NCBI RefSeq assembly: GCF_001995215.1
Contig: NZ_MUXN01000026.1
Span: 1-64,000 of the forward strand
Length of the DNA: 64,000 nt
Origin: Amycolatopsis azurea DSM 43854
GTDB taxonomy: Bacteria > Actinomycetota > Actinomycetes > Mycobacteriales > Pseudonocardiaceae
Reading direction: 5' to 3'
The notes under the pieces are model-generated. The model was not told the DNA's origin, did no database searches, and saw nothing but the letters and a program-made list of their open reading frames with translations. Each line of letters begins with the position of its first letter. Positions within the stretch are counted from its first letter, which is position 1. Positions 34,848 to 42,416 of the stretch are shown here, in pieces. A program made the position numbers and the translations under genes.

Positions 34848-35759
34848 CTAGGAGAAGGTCAGCACGACCTTTCCCCGCCCGTGCCCGGTCTCGATCTCCC
34901 GATGCGCCGCCGCGGCCTCCTCGAACGGGTAAGTCCGCCGCACCAGGAATCGCAGCTCTCCCTTGGCGTACAACGACGCCAGCATCCGCAGCCGCTCGGC
35001 CGACCGCGTTCCGGTGACCACTCGCGCCCCCAGCTCAGGAGCCCGCGCGTGGTCGACCAGGGTGAGCACACGGTCCGGATCGCCGACCAGCTCGAGTGAA
35101 AGGTCGAAGGCGACCCCGCCCGCCCCGTCCAATGCCGCGTCGATTCCCGACGGTGCGAGGGCACGCACCCGGTCGGCGAGACCGTCGCCGTAGACCACCG
35201 CCTCGGCACCGAGGGAACGGACGTAGTCCTGGTTCGCCTCGCTCGCCGTCCCGATCACCCGCGCGCCACGCAGCACGGCGAGCTGGACGGCGGCCGTGCC
35301 CACGGCGCCCGCCGCCCCGTGGACCAGCAGCGTCTCGCCGCGGGCGACCCGCAGCGCGTCCAGCGCCAGGTACGCCGTCTGCGTCCCGGCCGTGAAACCG
35401 CCCGCGACCTCCCAGGGCATCTCCGGCGGCTTCGGCGTGACGTTCTCCGCGGGCACCACGATGTACTCGGCGTACGCCTGGACGGCGGTGAAGCCGAGCA
35501 CCTCGGCCCCCGCGACGAGGCCGGTAACCCCGGAACCGACCTCGTCGACGACCCCGGCGAACTCGTTCCCCGGGACACGCGGCCAACGCAGCTCGAGCCC
35601 CGCGGGTTCCCATCCGGCCCGCACGGCCGCGTCGTACGGCTGCACCCCCGCCGCCTTCACCCGCACCCGGACCTCCCCCGCCCCGGCGTGCGGCTCCTCC
35701 AGCTCCAGCACCCGGAGCACCTCCGGGCCACCGGCTTCCGTGAACGCGGCCGCTTTCAT
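34848..35759 (-). CDS. Zinc-independent quinone oxidoreductase (MDR family)
   Basis: A 303-residue NADP-dependent medium-chain reductase. GroES-like domain at residues 1-120 (KAAAFTEAGGPEVLRV, WPRVPGNEFAGVVDEVG), then a Rossmann domain with LLVHGAAGAVGTAAVQLA. No zinc-binding cysteine set is present, so it belongs to the quinone/enal reductase side of the family. ATG 35759 gives the standard start. It is a single gene. Confidence 0.9.
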   Translation of the reverse strand: MKAAAFTEAGGPEVLRVLELEEPHAGAGEVRVRVKAAGVQPYDAAVRAGWEPAGLELRWPRVPGNEFAGVVDEVGSGVTGLVAGAEVLGFTAVQAYAEYIVVPAENVTPKPPEMPWEVAGGFTAGTQTAYLALDALRVARGETLLVHGAAGAVGTAAVQLAVLRGARVIGTASEANQDYVRSLGAEAVVYGDGLADRVRALAPSGIDAALDGAGGVAFDLSLELVGDPDRVLTLVDHARAPELGARVVTGTRSAERLRMLASLYAKGELRFLVRRTYPFEEAAAAHREIETGHGRGKVVLTFS

Positions 35760-35860
35760 CTCGTTCCTCCAGTTCGTTTCCCCGGCTGTCGGAACCCAGC
35801 CTGATATCTTCAGTTAACTGGAGGTCAAGAAGTGTCGGTGTGACGTTCTAAGCTGCCGAC

Positions 35861-36322
35861 GTGACGAGCTACCGCATCTCCAGGGCAAGCGCCTCCGACG
35901 CCGACAGAGTGACAGCGCTGGTGCAAGCATCGGCCGCCTATCAAGGGGAGTACGCGTCGATTCTCGAGGACTACCGGGTCACCGAGGACTACCTCGCCAC
36001 CCATCCCGCGTTCGTCGCGCACGCGCAGCGGGACGTGGTCGGTTTCTACAGCCTGATCGAGTACCCGGCCGAGCTGGACCTGTTGTTCGTCGCCGATTCG
36101 GCCCAGGGCACGGGCATCGGCGCGTGGCTGGTCGAGCACATGCTCGGGCAGGCCGCGGACCTCGGCATGGCCGAGGTCCGCGTCGTCTCCCATCCGCCCG
36201 CCACCGGGTTCTACGAGCGGATGGGCGCACGCCGTGCCGGTGTCGTGCCGCCCAGCCCGCCGAAGATCACCTGGGAGCGCCCGGAGCTGGTCTTCGACGT
36301 CAAGCGTCCACCGCGCGGCTGA
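35861..36322 (+). CDS. GNAT-family N-acetyltransferase
   Basis: A 153-residue acetyltransferase. The acetyl-CoA motif A reads LFVADSAQGTGIGAWLVEHM, with the expected Q-x-x-G-x-G core. The C-terminal VVSHPPATGFYERMGARRAG is the usual strand-helix end. GTG 35861 is the start. The substrate is unknown. Its 3' end overlaps the convergent WYL regulator by 23 bases. Confidence 0.85.
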   Translation: MTSYRISRASASDADRVTALVQASAAYQGEYASILEDYRVTEDYLATHPAFVAHAQRDVVGFYSLIEYPAELDLLFVADSAQGTGIGAWLVEHMLGQAADLGMAEVRVVSHPPATGFYERMGARRAGVVPPSPPKITWERPELVFDVKRPPRG

Positions 36323-37253
36323 ACCGGCCGATCAGTTTGCGCAGGTGACCGGCGAACTCCGGTGAATCGACGATGTCGAAGTCGGCGTCGAGCAGGCCGA
36401 GGTAGAGCGCCAAGTACTCCAGCGTGTCCGCACCGGCTTTGAGCAGGCAGGTCCGCTCGTCGACGGCTTCGACGACGACGGCGGGCGGGACCTTGGCCGC
36501 CGCTTCGGCCGCCGGAGCGTGCAGCCGGATCGTCGCGTGGTGCCGCCACAGCGCCGAGCCCACCCCACGCTGCAAGTAGGCGACGACACCGCCTTCGGGT
36601 GGTTCGCGTTGCTCGAAGCGCCGCCCGTTGGGGGTCCGCGGGCGCACCCGATCCGCCCGGAACGTGCGCCAGTCCTGCTTGTCGACGTCCCAGCCGACGA
36701 GGTACCACCGGCGGCTCATGTGCACGACGCGATGTGGCTCGACCTGCCGACGCGTCTCGGATCCGTTGTGCCCCAAGTAATCGAACCGCAGGGTCTCGCG
36801 ATCGCGGCAGGCGCCGGCGAGGACCGCGAGCACCTCGGAGTCGACGGTGGGGCCGCCGCCCTGCACGGCGAGCGTCGCGGAATTCAGCGCCTCGACGCGA
36901 TGCCGCAGCCGCGACGGCAGCACCTGCTCCAGTTTCGCCAGTGCGCGCACCGAGGTCTCTTCGATCCCGGCGATCGTGCCGCCCGCGGCCGTCCGCAGGC
37001 CCATCGCCACCGCGACGGCTTCTTCGTCGTCGAGCAGCAGTGGCGGCATGGCTGCGCCAGCACCCAGGGAGTACCCGCCGGACACGCCGGGTGTGGCGTC
37101 GACCGGGTAGCCCAGGCCACGGAGCCGCTCGACGTCGTTCCGGATGGTCCTGGTCGTGACGTCGAGCCTCTCCGCCAGTTCCGGGCCCGTCCAGGTGCGC
37201 CTGGCCTGCATGAGCGACAGGAGTCGCAGCAGTCTCGCCGAAGTTTCCGCCAT
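36300..37253 (-). CDS. WYL-domain transcriptional regulator (YafY-like)
   Basis: A 317-residue regulator: N-terminal HTH_11/DeoR-type helix-turn-helix (LLSLMQARRTWTGPELAERLDVTTRTIRND), then a WYL domain whose core reads SRRWYLVGWD, and a C-terminal WCX-like part. WYL domains bind small ligands or nucleic acid. ATG 37253 has an AGGTGG site; a GTG nine bases upstream is less likely. It is divergent from an epoxide hydrolase, with an inverted repeat between them that may be its operator. Confidence 0.9.
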   Translation of the reverse strand: MAETSARLLRLLSLMQARRTWTGPELAERLDVTTRTIRNDVERLRGLGYPVDATPGVSGGYSLGAGAAMPPLLLDDEEAVAVAMGLRTAAGGTIAGIEETSVRALAKLEQVLPSRLRHRVEALNSATLAVQGGGPTVDSEVLAVLAGACRDRETLRFDYLGHNGSETRRQVEPHRVVHMSRRWYLVGWDVDKQDWRTFRADRVRPRTPNGRRFEQREPPEGGVVAYLQRGVGSALWRHHATIRLHAPAAEAAAKVPPAVVVEAVDERTCLLKAGADTLEYLALYLGLLDADFDIVDSPEFAGHLRKLIGRFSRAVDA

Positions 37254-37275
37254 GGATTCCACCTTGCCCGCAATC

Positions 37276-37294
37276 GCGGAACGAAACTTTCCGC
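37276..37294. promoter_or_regulatory. Inverted repeat between WYL regulator and epoxide hydrolase
   Basis: GCGGAA-N7-TTCCGC lies in the 63-base gap between the two divergent genes and is the only dyad there. It is a good candidate for the operator of the WYL regulator, controlling both directions. Confidence 0.5.
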
Positions 37295-37316
37295 AATGGC
37301 TTCTAGCTTAGCTCCC

Positions 37317-38447
37317 ATGAACGAAATCGAGAGCTTCCGCATCGCCGTCGACCAGGCCGAACTCGACGACCTCAAGGACCGCCTGAGCCGGACCCGCTGG
37401 CCGCGCGAGGTCATCGGCGACTGGAGCCGCGGCGTCCCGGTCGCGTACCTCAACGGACTGGCCGAGTACTGGGCCGACGGCTTCGACTGGCGCGCCCAAG
37501 AGGCGGAGCTGAACGAGTTTCCGCAGTTCACCACCGAGATCGACGGCCAGACCATCCACTTCCTGCACGTCCGTTCCGCCCGGCCGGACGCGCTGCCGCT
37601 GCTCCTCACGCACGGCTGGCCGAGTTCGCCGTTCGAGTTCCGGCAGGTCATCGGCCTGCTGACCGACGGGTTCCACCTCGTCATCCCGTCCCTGCCCGGT
37701 TACGGCCTCTCGACCCCGGTGAGTGGGCCCGGCTGGGGCAACCTGTTCCGCGTCGCCCAGGCATGGACGACGCTGATGGACCGCCTCGGCTACGAGCGTT
37801 TCGGCGTCCACGGCACGGATGCCGGTGCCGGCGTCGCGGGCATCCTGGGGATGATCGCCCCGCATCGCGTGGCCGGCGTGCACCTCACCGGCACGAGCGC
37901 CGGCACGCCGTTCGGGCCCGCCGTCGAGCTGGACGGTCTTTCCGGAAAGGACCGCGAACGCGGCGAGCGCTTCAACCGGTTCCAGTCCGACGGCCTCGGC
38001 TACCTGCATCTTCAGGCGACCCGGCCGCAGACACTGGCCTACTCGCTGAACGACTCACCGACCGGCCAGCTCGCGTGGATCGTGGAAAAGTTCGCCGAAT
38101 GGACCAACCCCGCCAAGGAGCTGCCCGAGGACGCCGTCGATCGTGATCACCTGCTGACCGCGGTCAGCCTGTTCTGGTTCACCGGCGCGGGCGCGTCCTC
38201 GGCGCACGCGGTGTACGAGGGCATGGAGGCTTATCGGCAGATGTCACAAGGTGGCTGGGACGGCGAAGCACCCGCCGGACCGCCGCGCGGCATCGCCGTC
38301 TTCGCCGGGGACACCACGATCCGAAGTCTCCAGGACGGCCCGGTGGATCACTGGGCCGAATACGATGCCGGTGGCCATTTCCCGGCGATGGAGGTCCCTG
38401 CGCTTCTGGCCGAAGACCTCCACACCTTCTTCCGCGAGGTTCACTGA
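37317..38447 (+). CDS. Epoxide hydrolase (EphA/microsomal type)
   Basis: A 376-residue alpha/beta hydrolase with the N-terminal EHN domain typical of microsomal-type epoxide hydrolases (FRIAVDQAELDDLKDRLSRTRWP). The oxyanion loop is LLTHGWPSSPFEF, the nucleophile is Asp in VHGTDAGAGVAG (about 167), and the His is in AGGHFPAMEVP near the end. It converts epoxides to diols; the physiological substrate is unknown. ATG 37317 lacks a ribosome site and may be leaderless. Its stop overlaps the next gene. Confidence 0.88.
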   Translation: MNEIESFRIAVDQAELDDLKDRLSRTRWPREVIGDWSRGVPVAYLNGLAEYWADGFDWRAQEAELNEFPQFTTEIDGQTIHFLHVRSARPDALPLLLTHGWPSSPFEFRQVIGLLTDGFHLVIPSLPGYGLSTPVSGPGWGNLFRVAQAWTTLMDRLGYERFGVHGTDAGAGVAGILGMIAPHRVAGVHLTGTSAGTPFGPAVELDGLSGKDRERGERFNRFQSDGLGYLHLQATRPQTLAYSLNDSPTGQLAWIVEKFAEWTNPAKELPEDAVDRDHLLTAVSLFWFTGAGASSAHAVYEGMEAYRQMSQGGWDGEAPAGPPRGIAVFAGDTTIRSLQDGPVDHWAEYDAGGHFPAMEVPALLAEDLHTFFREVH

Positions 38448-39532
38448 TGACGACGGAAATCCTGAGTCCGCGCGCGCTCAACCGCGCGACCCTGGCCCGG
38501 CAGCTCCTGCTGGAACGTGCCGATCTGCCCGCCGTCACCGCGATCGCGCGGCTGGCAGGCCTCCAGGCGCAGGCACCCGACTCGTCCTACGTCGGCTTGT
38601 GGTCGCGGTTGCGGGACTTCGAGGTGGACGAGCTGGCTAAACCGCTGGCCGCCCGCGAGGTCGTCCGGTCGACACTGATGCGGGGAACGGTGCACCTGGT
38701 GACGGCCGAGGACGGCCTCGCTCTGTGGCCGACCATCAAACCGGTGGTCGAACGCGGTTTCCTCGGCCATTACTCGCGGGAGGTCGCCGGTCTCGATCTC
38801 GCCGCGATCGCGGAGGCAGGACGAGACCTGCTGACGCGAGGACACCGCACTCGCGCCGAAATCCGGGCCGGGCTGGCGGACCGGTGGCCGGACGCCGACC
38901 CGACCACCCTCGCCTACGCGGTCAACAGCCTGCTCCCGCTCGCGCACGTGACGCCGCGAGGGCTGTGGGGCCGGTCGGGACCGGTGGCGTTCTCCCTGCT
39001 CGACGAATGGGTCGGCGCACCGATCACGGACGGGATCACCCTGGACGACCTGGTGTCGCGCTACCTCGCGGCGTTCGGCCCGGCGACCGTCCGCGACGCC
39101 CAGGTCTGGTCGGGGCTCACCAAGCTCAAGGAGGTCTTCGAACGACTTCGGCCGCGACTGCGCACTTTCGCCGACGCCGCCGGGAAGGAGCTGTTCGACC
39201 TCCCCGACGCGCCGCGTCCCGACCCGGAAACCCCGGCACCGCCCCGGTTCCTGCCCGAATACGACAACGTCCTGCTCTCGCACGCCGACCGCGTGCGCGT
39301 GATCCCGGACGGTCGTCGCGTGCCCTTGCCACCCGGCCCCGGGGGCCGAAAGGGCACCCTGCTGGTCGACGGTGAATTCCTGGCCATTTGGGCGATCGAA
39401 GGGGCGACCTTGACGATCGAGTCCCGGAAACCCCTGCGGGATCAGGATTCGATCACCGAAGAGGGACTTCGGCTCATGGAATTCGTAATGCCGGGACAAC
39501 GGCACGACATCCGTTTCGGCATCGGCGGATAA
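38447..39532 (+). CDS. AlkZ-like winged-helix DNA glycosylase family protein
   Basis: A 361-residue HTH_42/DUF1006 protein, the family of AlkZ and AlkX, which unhook or excise bulky and cross-linked DNA adducts. The catalytic QxQ motif is present (AGLQAQAPDS, near residue 42), followed by the conserved STLMRGTVHLV segment and the C-terminal LPEYDNVLLSHADR block. AlkZ relatives are often self-resistance factors to DNA-alkylating antibiotics, but no such cluster is visible here. It is coupled to the epoxide hydrolase gene by a one-base overlap (TGATG), which may hint at a shared role against reactive epoxides. Confidence 0.82.
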   Translation: MTTEILSPRALNRATLARQLLLERADLPAVTAIARLAGLQAQAPDSSYVGLWSRLRDFEVDELAKPLAAREVVRSTLMRGTVHLVTAEDGLALWPTIKPVVERGFLGHYSREVAGLDLAAIAEAGRDLLTRGHRTRAEIRAGLADRWPDADPTTLAYAVNSLLPLAHVTPRGLWGRSGPVAFSLLDEWVGAPITDGITLDDLVSRYLAAFGPATVRDAQVWSGLTKLKEVFERLRPRLRTFADAAGKELFDLPDAPRPDPETPAPPRFLPEYDNVLLSHADRVRVIPDGRRVPLPPGPGGRKGTLLVDGEFLAIWAIEGATLTIESRKPLRDQDSITEEGLRLMEFVMPGQRHDIRFGIGG

Positions 39533-39608
39533 CAGTCCGGCCTTTTGCCGTAACGAAGGGCGCCGTTCGGGCGAAGCAGGCCGCAGGAGCCTGAAGGGAG
39601 AGCGGGCC

Positions 39609-39905
39609 ATGAGCAAGAACTATGGATTCCTGACGGTGGTGGCCGGGCTGAGCGCGCTCGCGGTCATCGCGGTGACGGCGGTCTGGCGGTACCCGAACAC
39701 CTCGGACGTCACGGCGGTGATCACCGCGGCGGGAACGGTGATCGGCACCGTGGTGGGCGCCTTCTTCGGTGTGAACGCGGCCTCGGCGGGACGGGTGAAA
39801 GCCGAGGAAAGCCGGGACCAGGCGACGGCGGCGCTGGTGAAAGTGGCCACCAAGGCCGACGAGGACAGCGAGGTCGCGAAGGCGGCGATGGAAGGCGTGC
39901 GCTGA
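39609..39905 (+). CDS. Small two-helix membrane protein
   Basis: A 98-residue protein with two hydrophobic helices (residues 6-26 and 36-58) and a charged, helical C-terminus. ATG 39609 follows GGGAGAG. It resembles many small actinobacterial membrane proteins of no known function, and its neighbours give no clue. Confidence 0.65.
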   Translation: MSKNYGFLTVVAGLSALAVIAVTAVWRYPNTSDVTAVITAAGTVIGTVVGAFFGVNAASAGRVKAEESRDQATAALVKVATKADEDSEVAKAAMEGVR

Positions 39906-39940
39906 CCGTCCTCTGTGGACGCTGTAGCCGCGGCGGACGT

Positions 39941-40711
39941 TCAGCCGAGCGCGTCGAGCAGGCCGAGGTCGGGCGGGACGAGCGTGGTGGAGAGCACCAG
40001 CTCTCGCAACAGGTTGTCGTTCAACGCGTTGCCGACCGGTTCGCCGACCTCCTCGCGCCGCAGGCCGTAGACCCCGCCGGCGGACAACCGCGCCCGGACG
40101 TCGATGACGACGTGCTCGACGCGGCGGCTGGTCCACGTCTCGCCGGGGCGGAGTTCGCCGAGCACCTCGGCCGTCTGCTGACGGGACAGCGGCTGCGGGT
40201 TGAGGTCGTGCAGGAGGTAGCGCTGGCCGAAGACGACCAGGACCAGGCGCTCGTCCGCGCTGAGGCGCCAGCGGCGGGGCGGCACCGTGACGTCGTCGTG
40301 CCGGGTGGCGGGCTGCCCGCCGTCGGCACCGGCGACGTACAACTCGAGCAGGTGCTCCCTCCTGCCGGAACCGCGGACGAACAACGGGGTGTAACCATCC
40401 GAGAGGGGGATCGACTCCTCGCCGCGGGACAGCCAGCGGGAGTTCGGCAGGCGGATGGGCAACTGGCCGGTGTTGCTGACCCACCACTGTCCGCCGGTGA
40501 AGTTCAGCAGCCCGTGCCTGCGGCTGACCTGTAGGTCGTTCTCCCCCACACAGACGTCGACCTGCGGCCGGTTGCGCCCGAAGGAGATCTCGCCGCCCTC
40601 GCCCGGGTCGAGGGAGACGCCGCCCGCGAGCGTGAGGGCGAACACCGCGCCGGGGGCCGACGCGGGCACGCCGAGCGCCAGGCTTTCGTGCGCCGTCGTA
40701 AGCCGCTTCAT
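39941..40711 (-). CDS. FHA-domain protein
   Basis: A 256-residue cytosolic protein. An N-terminal FHA domain (about residues 20-110) has the phosphothreonine-binding marks ISFGRNRPQ, VSRRHG and WWVSNTG. A further helical domain of 120 residues follows. FHA proteins bind phosphothreonine peptides made by Ser/Thr kinases. ATG 40711 has an excellent AGGAGG site. It is divergent from the PH-domain gene. Confidence 0.85.
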   Translation of the reverse strand: MKRLTTAHESLALGVPASAPGAVFALTLAGGVSLDPGEGGEISFGRNRPQVDVCVGENDLQVSRRHGLLNFTGGQWWVSNTGQLPIRLPNSRWLSRGEESIPLSDGYTPLFVRGSGRREHLLELYVAGADGGQPATRHDDVTVPPRRWRLSADERLVLVVFGQRYLLHDLNPQPLSRQQTAEVLGELRPGETWTSRRVEHVVIDVRARLSAGGVYGLRREEVGEPVGNALNDNLLRELVLSTTLVPPDLGLLDALG

Positions 40712-40837
40712 CGAGCCTCCTCCTGTCCCACGGCAGTATGCGGCACGCCGCCGGGGAGGGGTCCCGGACGTCGTCACTCTCCGTACACTTCGCCTGCTCC
40801 ACGGCCGGACGTCGCTTTCGTCCGTACCTTGGAGAGC

Positions 40838-41209
40838 ATGATTGACTTCTCCAAGGACACCGTCTTCAAGCTCTCGCCCTGCAAGCCGAAGGACATCGCC
40901 CCCACGGTGCAGCCGATCATCATTCCGGGGGAAGAGATCATCTCGTCGTTCAAGGCGGTGCGCGACTTCGTGGTGTTCACGAACAAGCGGCTGATCGCGG
41001 TGAACGTCCAGGGCATGACCGGCAAGAAGAAGGACTTCACCTCGCTGCCCTACAACCGGATCCAGGCCTTCTCGATCGAGACCGCGGGCACCTTCGACCT
41101 GGATGCCGAGCTGGATCTCTGGTTCAGCGGCCTGGGGAACGTACGGCTGGAGTTCCGAGGCTCGGACATCCGGGCGATCGGCCAACTCATCGCCACCCAC
41201 ACGCTTTAG
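40838..41209 (+). CDS. Bacterial PH-domain protein
   Basis: A 123-residue protein that is almost entirely one bacterial PH domain (IIPGEEIISSFKAVRDFVVFTNKRLIAVNVQGMTGKK, ending with the amphipathic helix AIGQLIATHTL; residues about 28-122). FTNKRLI is the hallmark. ATG 40838 follows GGAGAG. The role is unknown; relatives bind lipids or act as small scaffolds. Confidence 0.82.
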   Translation: MIDFSKDTVFKLSPCKPKDIAPTVQPIIIPGEEIISSFKAVRDFVVFTNKRLIAVNVQGMTGKKKDFTSLPYNRIQAFSIETAGTFDLDAELDLWFSGLGNVRLEFRGSDIRAIGQLIATHTL

Positions 41210-41762
41210 CTCCTCCCGTCGACTTACTTGCGCGCTTTGGGGCGCTGCGGGCGGGCTTGGGTCGGGGTGGTCGTGAGTGGTAAGTCGCGTTCTGACGGAC
41301 TCGTATTTACCTACCCACTGGTGCGGCTGGCGATCGAGTGCGGAGGATTCGGGACATTGAACGTCCGGAATCTTCCCCCGTCATGTCGTCAGCCACCGGT
41401 CGTGACCGGCACGATCTTGGTCAACGGAGGATCGGGGACGTTGAGTGTCCCAGATCCTCCGTTGATCAAGATCCGGGACCGCGGCCCCCGCTCGACCAGC
41501 CACTCACCGCCCCTGTTCCTCGGGCTGAAGGGAGGCAAGGTGCCGGGTTGATGTGGCCGACGAGGCGCGAAGTGTCGCTCAGAGTGAGGGGTGTGTGGAA
41601 ATAGGGACATTCAACGTCCCTATTCCCACACACCCCTTCGCGACCGGGGCCGGTCACGAGGGACTGTGTGGATTTCTGGTCATCTAACGCACCAAAATCC
41701 ACACAGTCGACGCCAAGGGCCCAGCGTCGCGCAGAGCCACTGACCCGGCCGCCCTGTCGTGT
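41210..41762. repeat. Hairpin-rich non-coding stretch left of the island
   Basis: No gene fits here. At least four long imperfect palindromes lie in a row: 41342-41376, 41413-41473 (27-base arms), 41588-41636 (21-base arms) and 41662-41708 (20-base arms). A half-decayed copy of a fifth type starts at about 41270. The arms differ from one palindrome to the next. The seven-base centres (ATTGAAC, GTTGAGT, ATTCAAC, ATCTAAC) are alike and are mostly flanked by GAC and GTC. Transcription termination between convergent genes is the simplest role. Confidence 0.75.
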
Positions 41763-41839
41763 GGGTCGTGAGTGGTAAGTGACGTTCTAACGTCACTTAC
41801 CACTCACGACCAACCGCACCGACCACCTACATGTTGATC
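41763..41839. repeat. Left attachment-like direct repeat (attL candidate)
   Basis: These 77 bases recur at 45503-45579 with one mismatch. They hold a hairpin with 19-base arms (41765-41783, 41792-41810; loop GTTCTAAC) and a spacer, then the complement of the last three codons and stop of lpdA (CTACATGTTGATC). The copy here no longer joins an lpdA body; beyond 41840 the sequence diverges. Confidence 0.85.
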
Positions 41840-42416
41840 TTATGGTTCCGGGGTTTTGCTGACCTCGGGATGATCGCTTCTTTTGACCCCTGGCCTGCGC
41901 GGATAGAGCTGGACACTTCTCGCGTGTTCTCACCCCTACCCGACGTCTGACGGCCTGGAGACGGCCTAGCACTCGCCCACTCCTCCCCCATCTCCCCGAT
42001 ACGAAGCCATCCACGCGGCCGTCGCGTCGGGTCAAGGCACGCTTTCCCGCCTTGACGCGTCGTGACGGCCGTTGTGACGATCTGGCATCGGGGCGATGGC
42101 TCCGCGTAACAGCCGTTGGTCCGTCTGCGACATCGGTGGCACGAATGTCTCAGCGAGGAGGCCGACGTGCTCATTGGCGTACCTGCGCGCCGCTGGCGGC
42201 GGCTGCACCTGTCCACGGCTTCAGCGGGCGCACCGCCCGGCCGGTGGGCGGAGCGGAGCGGCAGCCCGCCGTGTCGGGCAAGGTGCGCCCGCAGGCGAGA
42301 CGCGGACGCAAGGTGACCAGCGCGCCGCCGACGGCGGCGCGCCTTGATCCCATAGAGCCAAGTTCGGCAAGAAATTGCCACAAGCAGACAAATTCGAAGC
42401 ATGAAAGCGGTATCAG
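41840..42416. other. Non-coding left arm of the island with one hairpin
   Basis: About 580 bases without a credible gene. A 23-base inverted repeat with three mismatches lies at 42016-42071 (arms starting CGGCCGTC and ending GACGGCCG, loop ACGCTTTCCC). It may be the terminator of a lost gene such as an integrase. GC is high up to about 42360 and then drops at the ATPase gene. Confidence 0.55.

Noticed and set aside
39474..40802. Long leftward open frame spanning the small membrane protein and the FHA gene
   Set aside because: It runs antisense to three genes in the wrong frame and its translation is arginine-rich noise; the FHA frame with an AGGAGG site is the real one.
41342..41810. CRISPR array, because of several repeated palindromic units
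   Set aside because: The arms differ from unit to unit, there are no constant repeats or regular spacers, and no cas gene is present.
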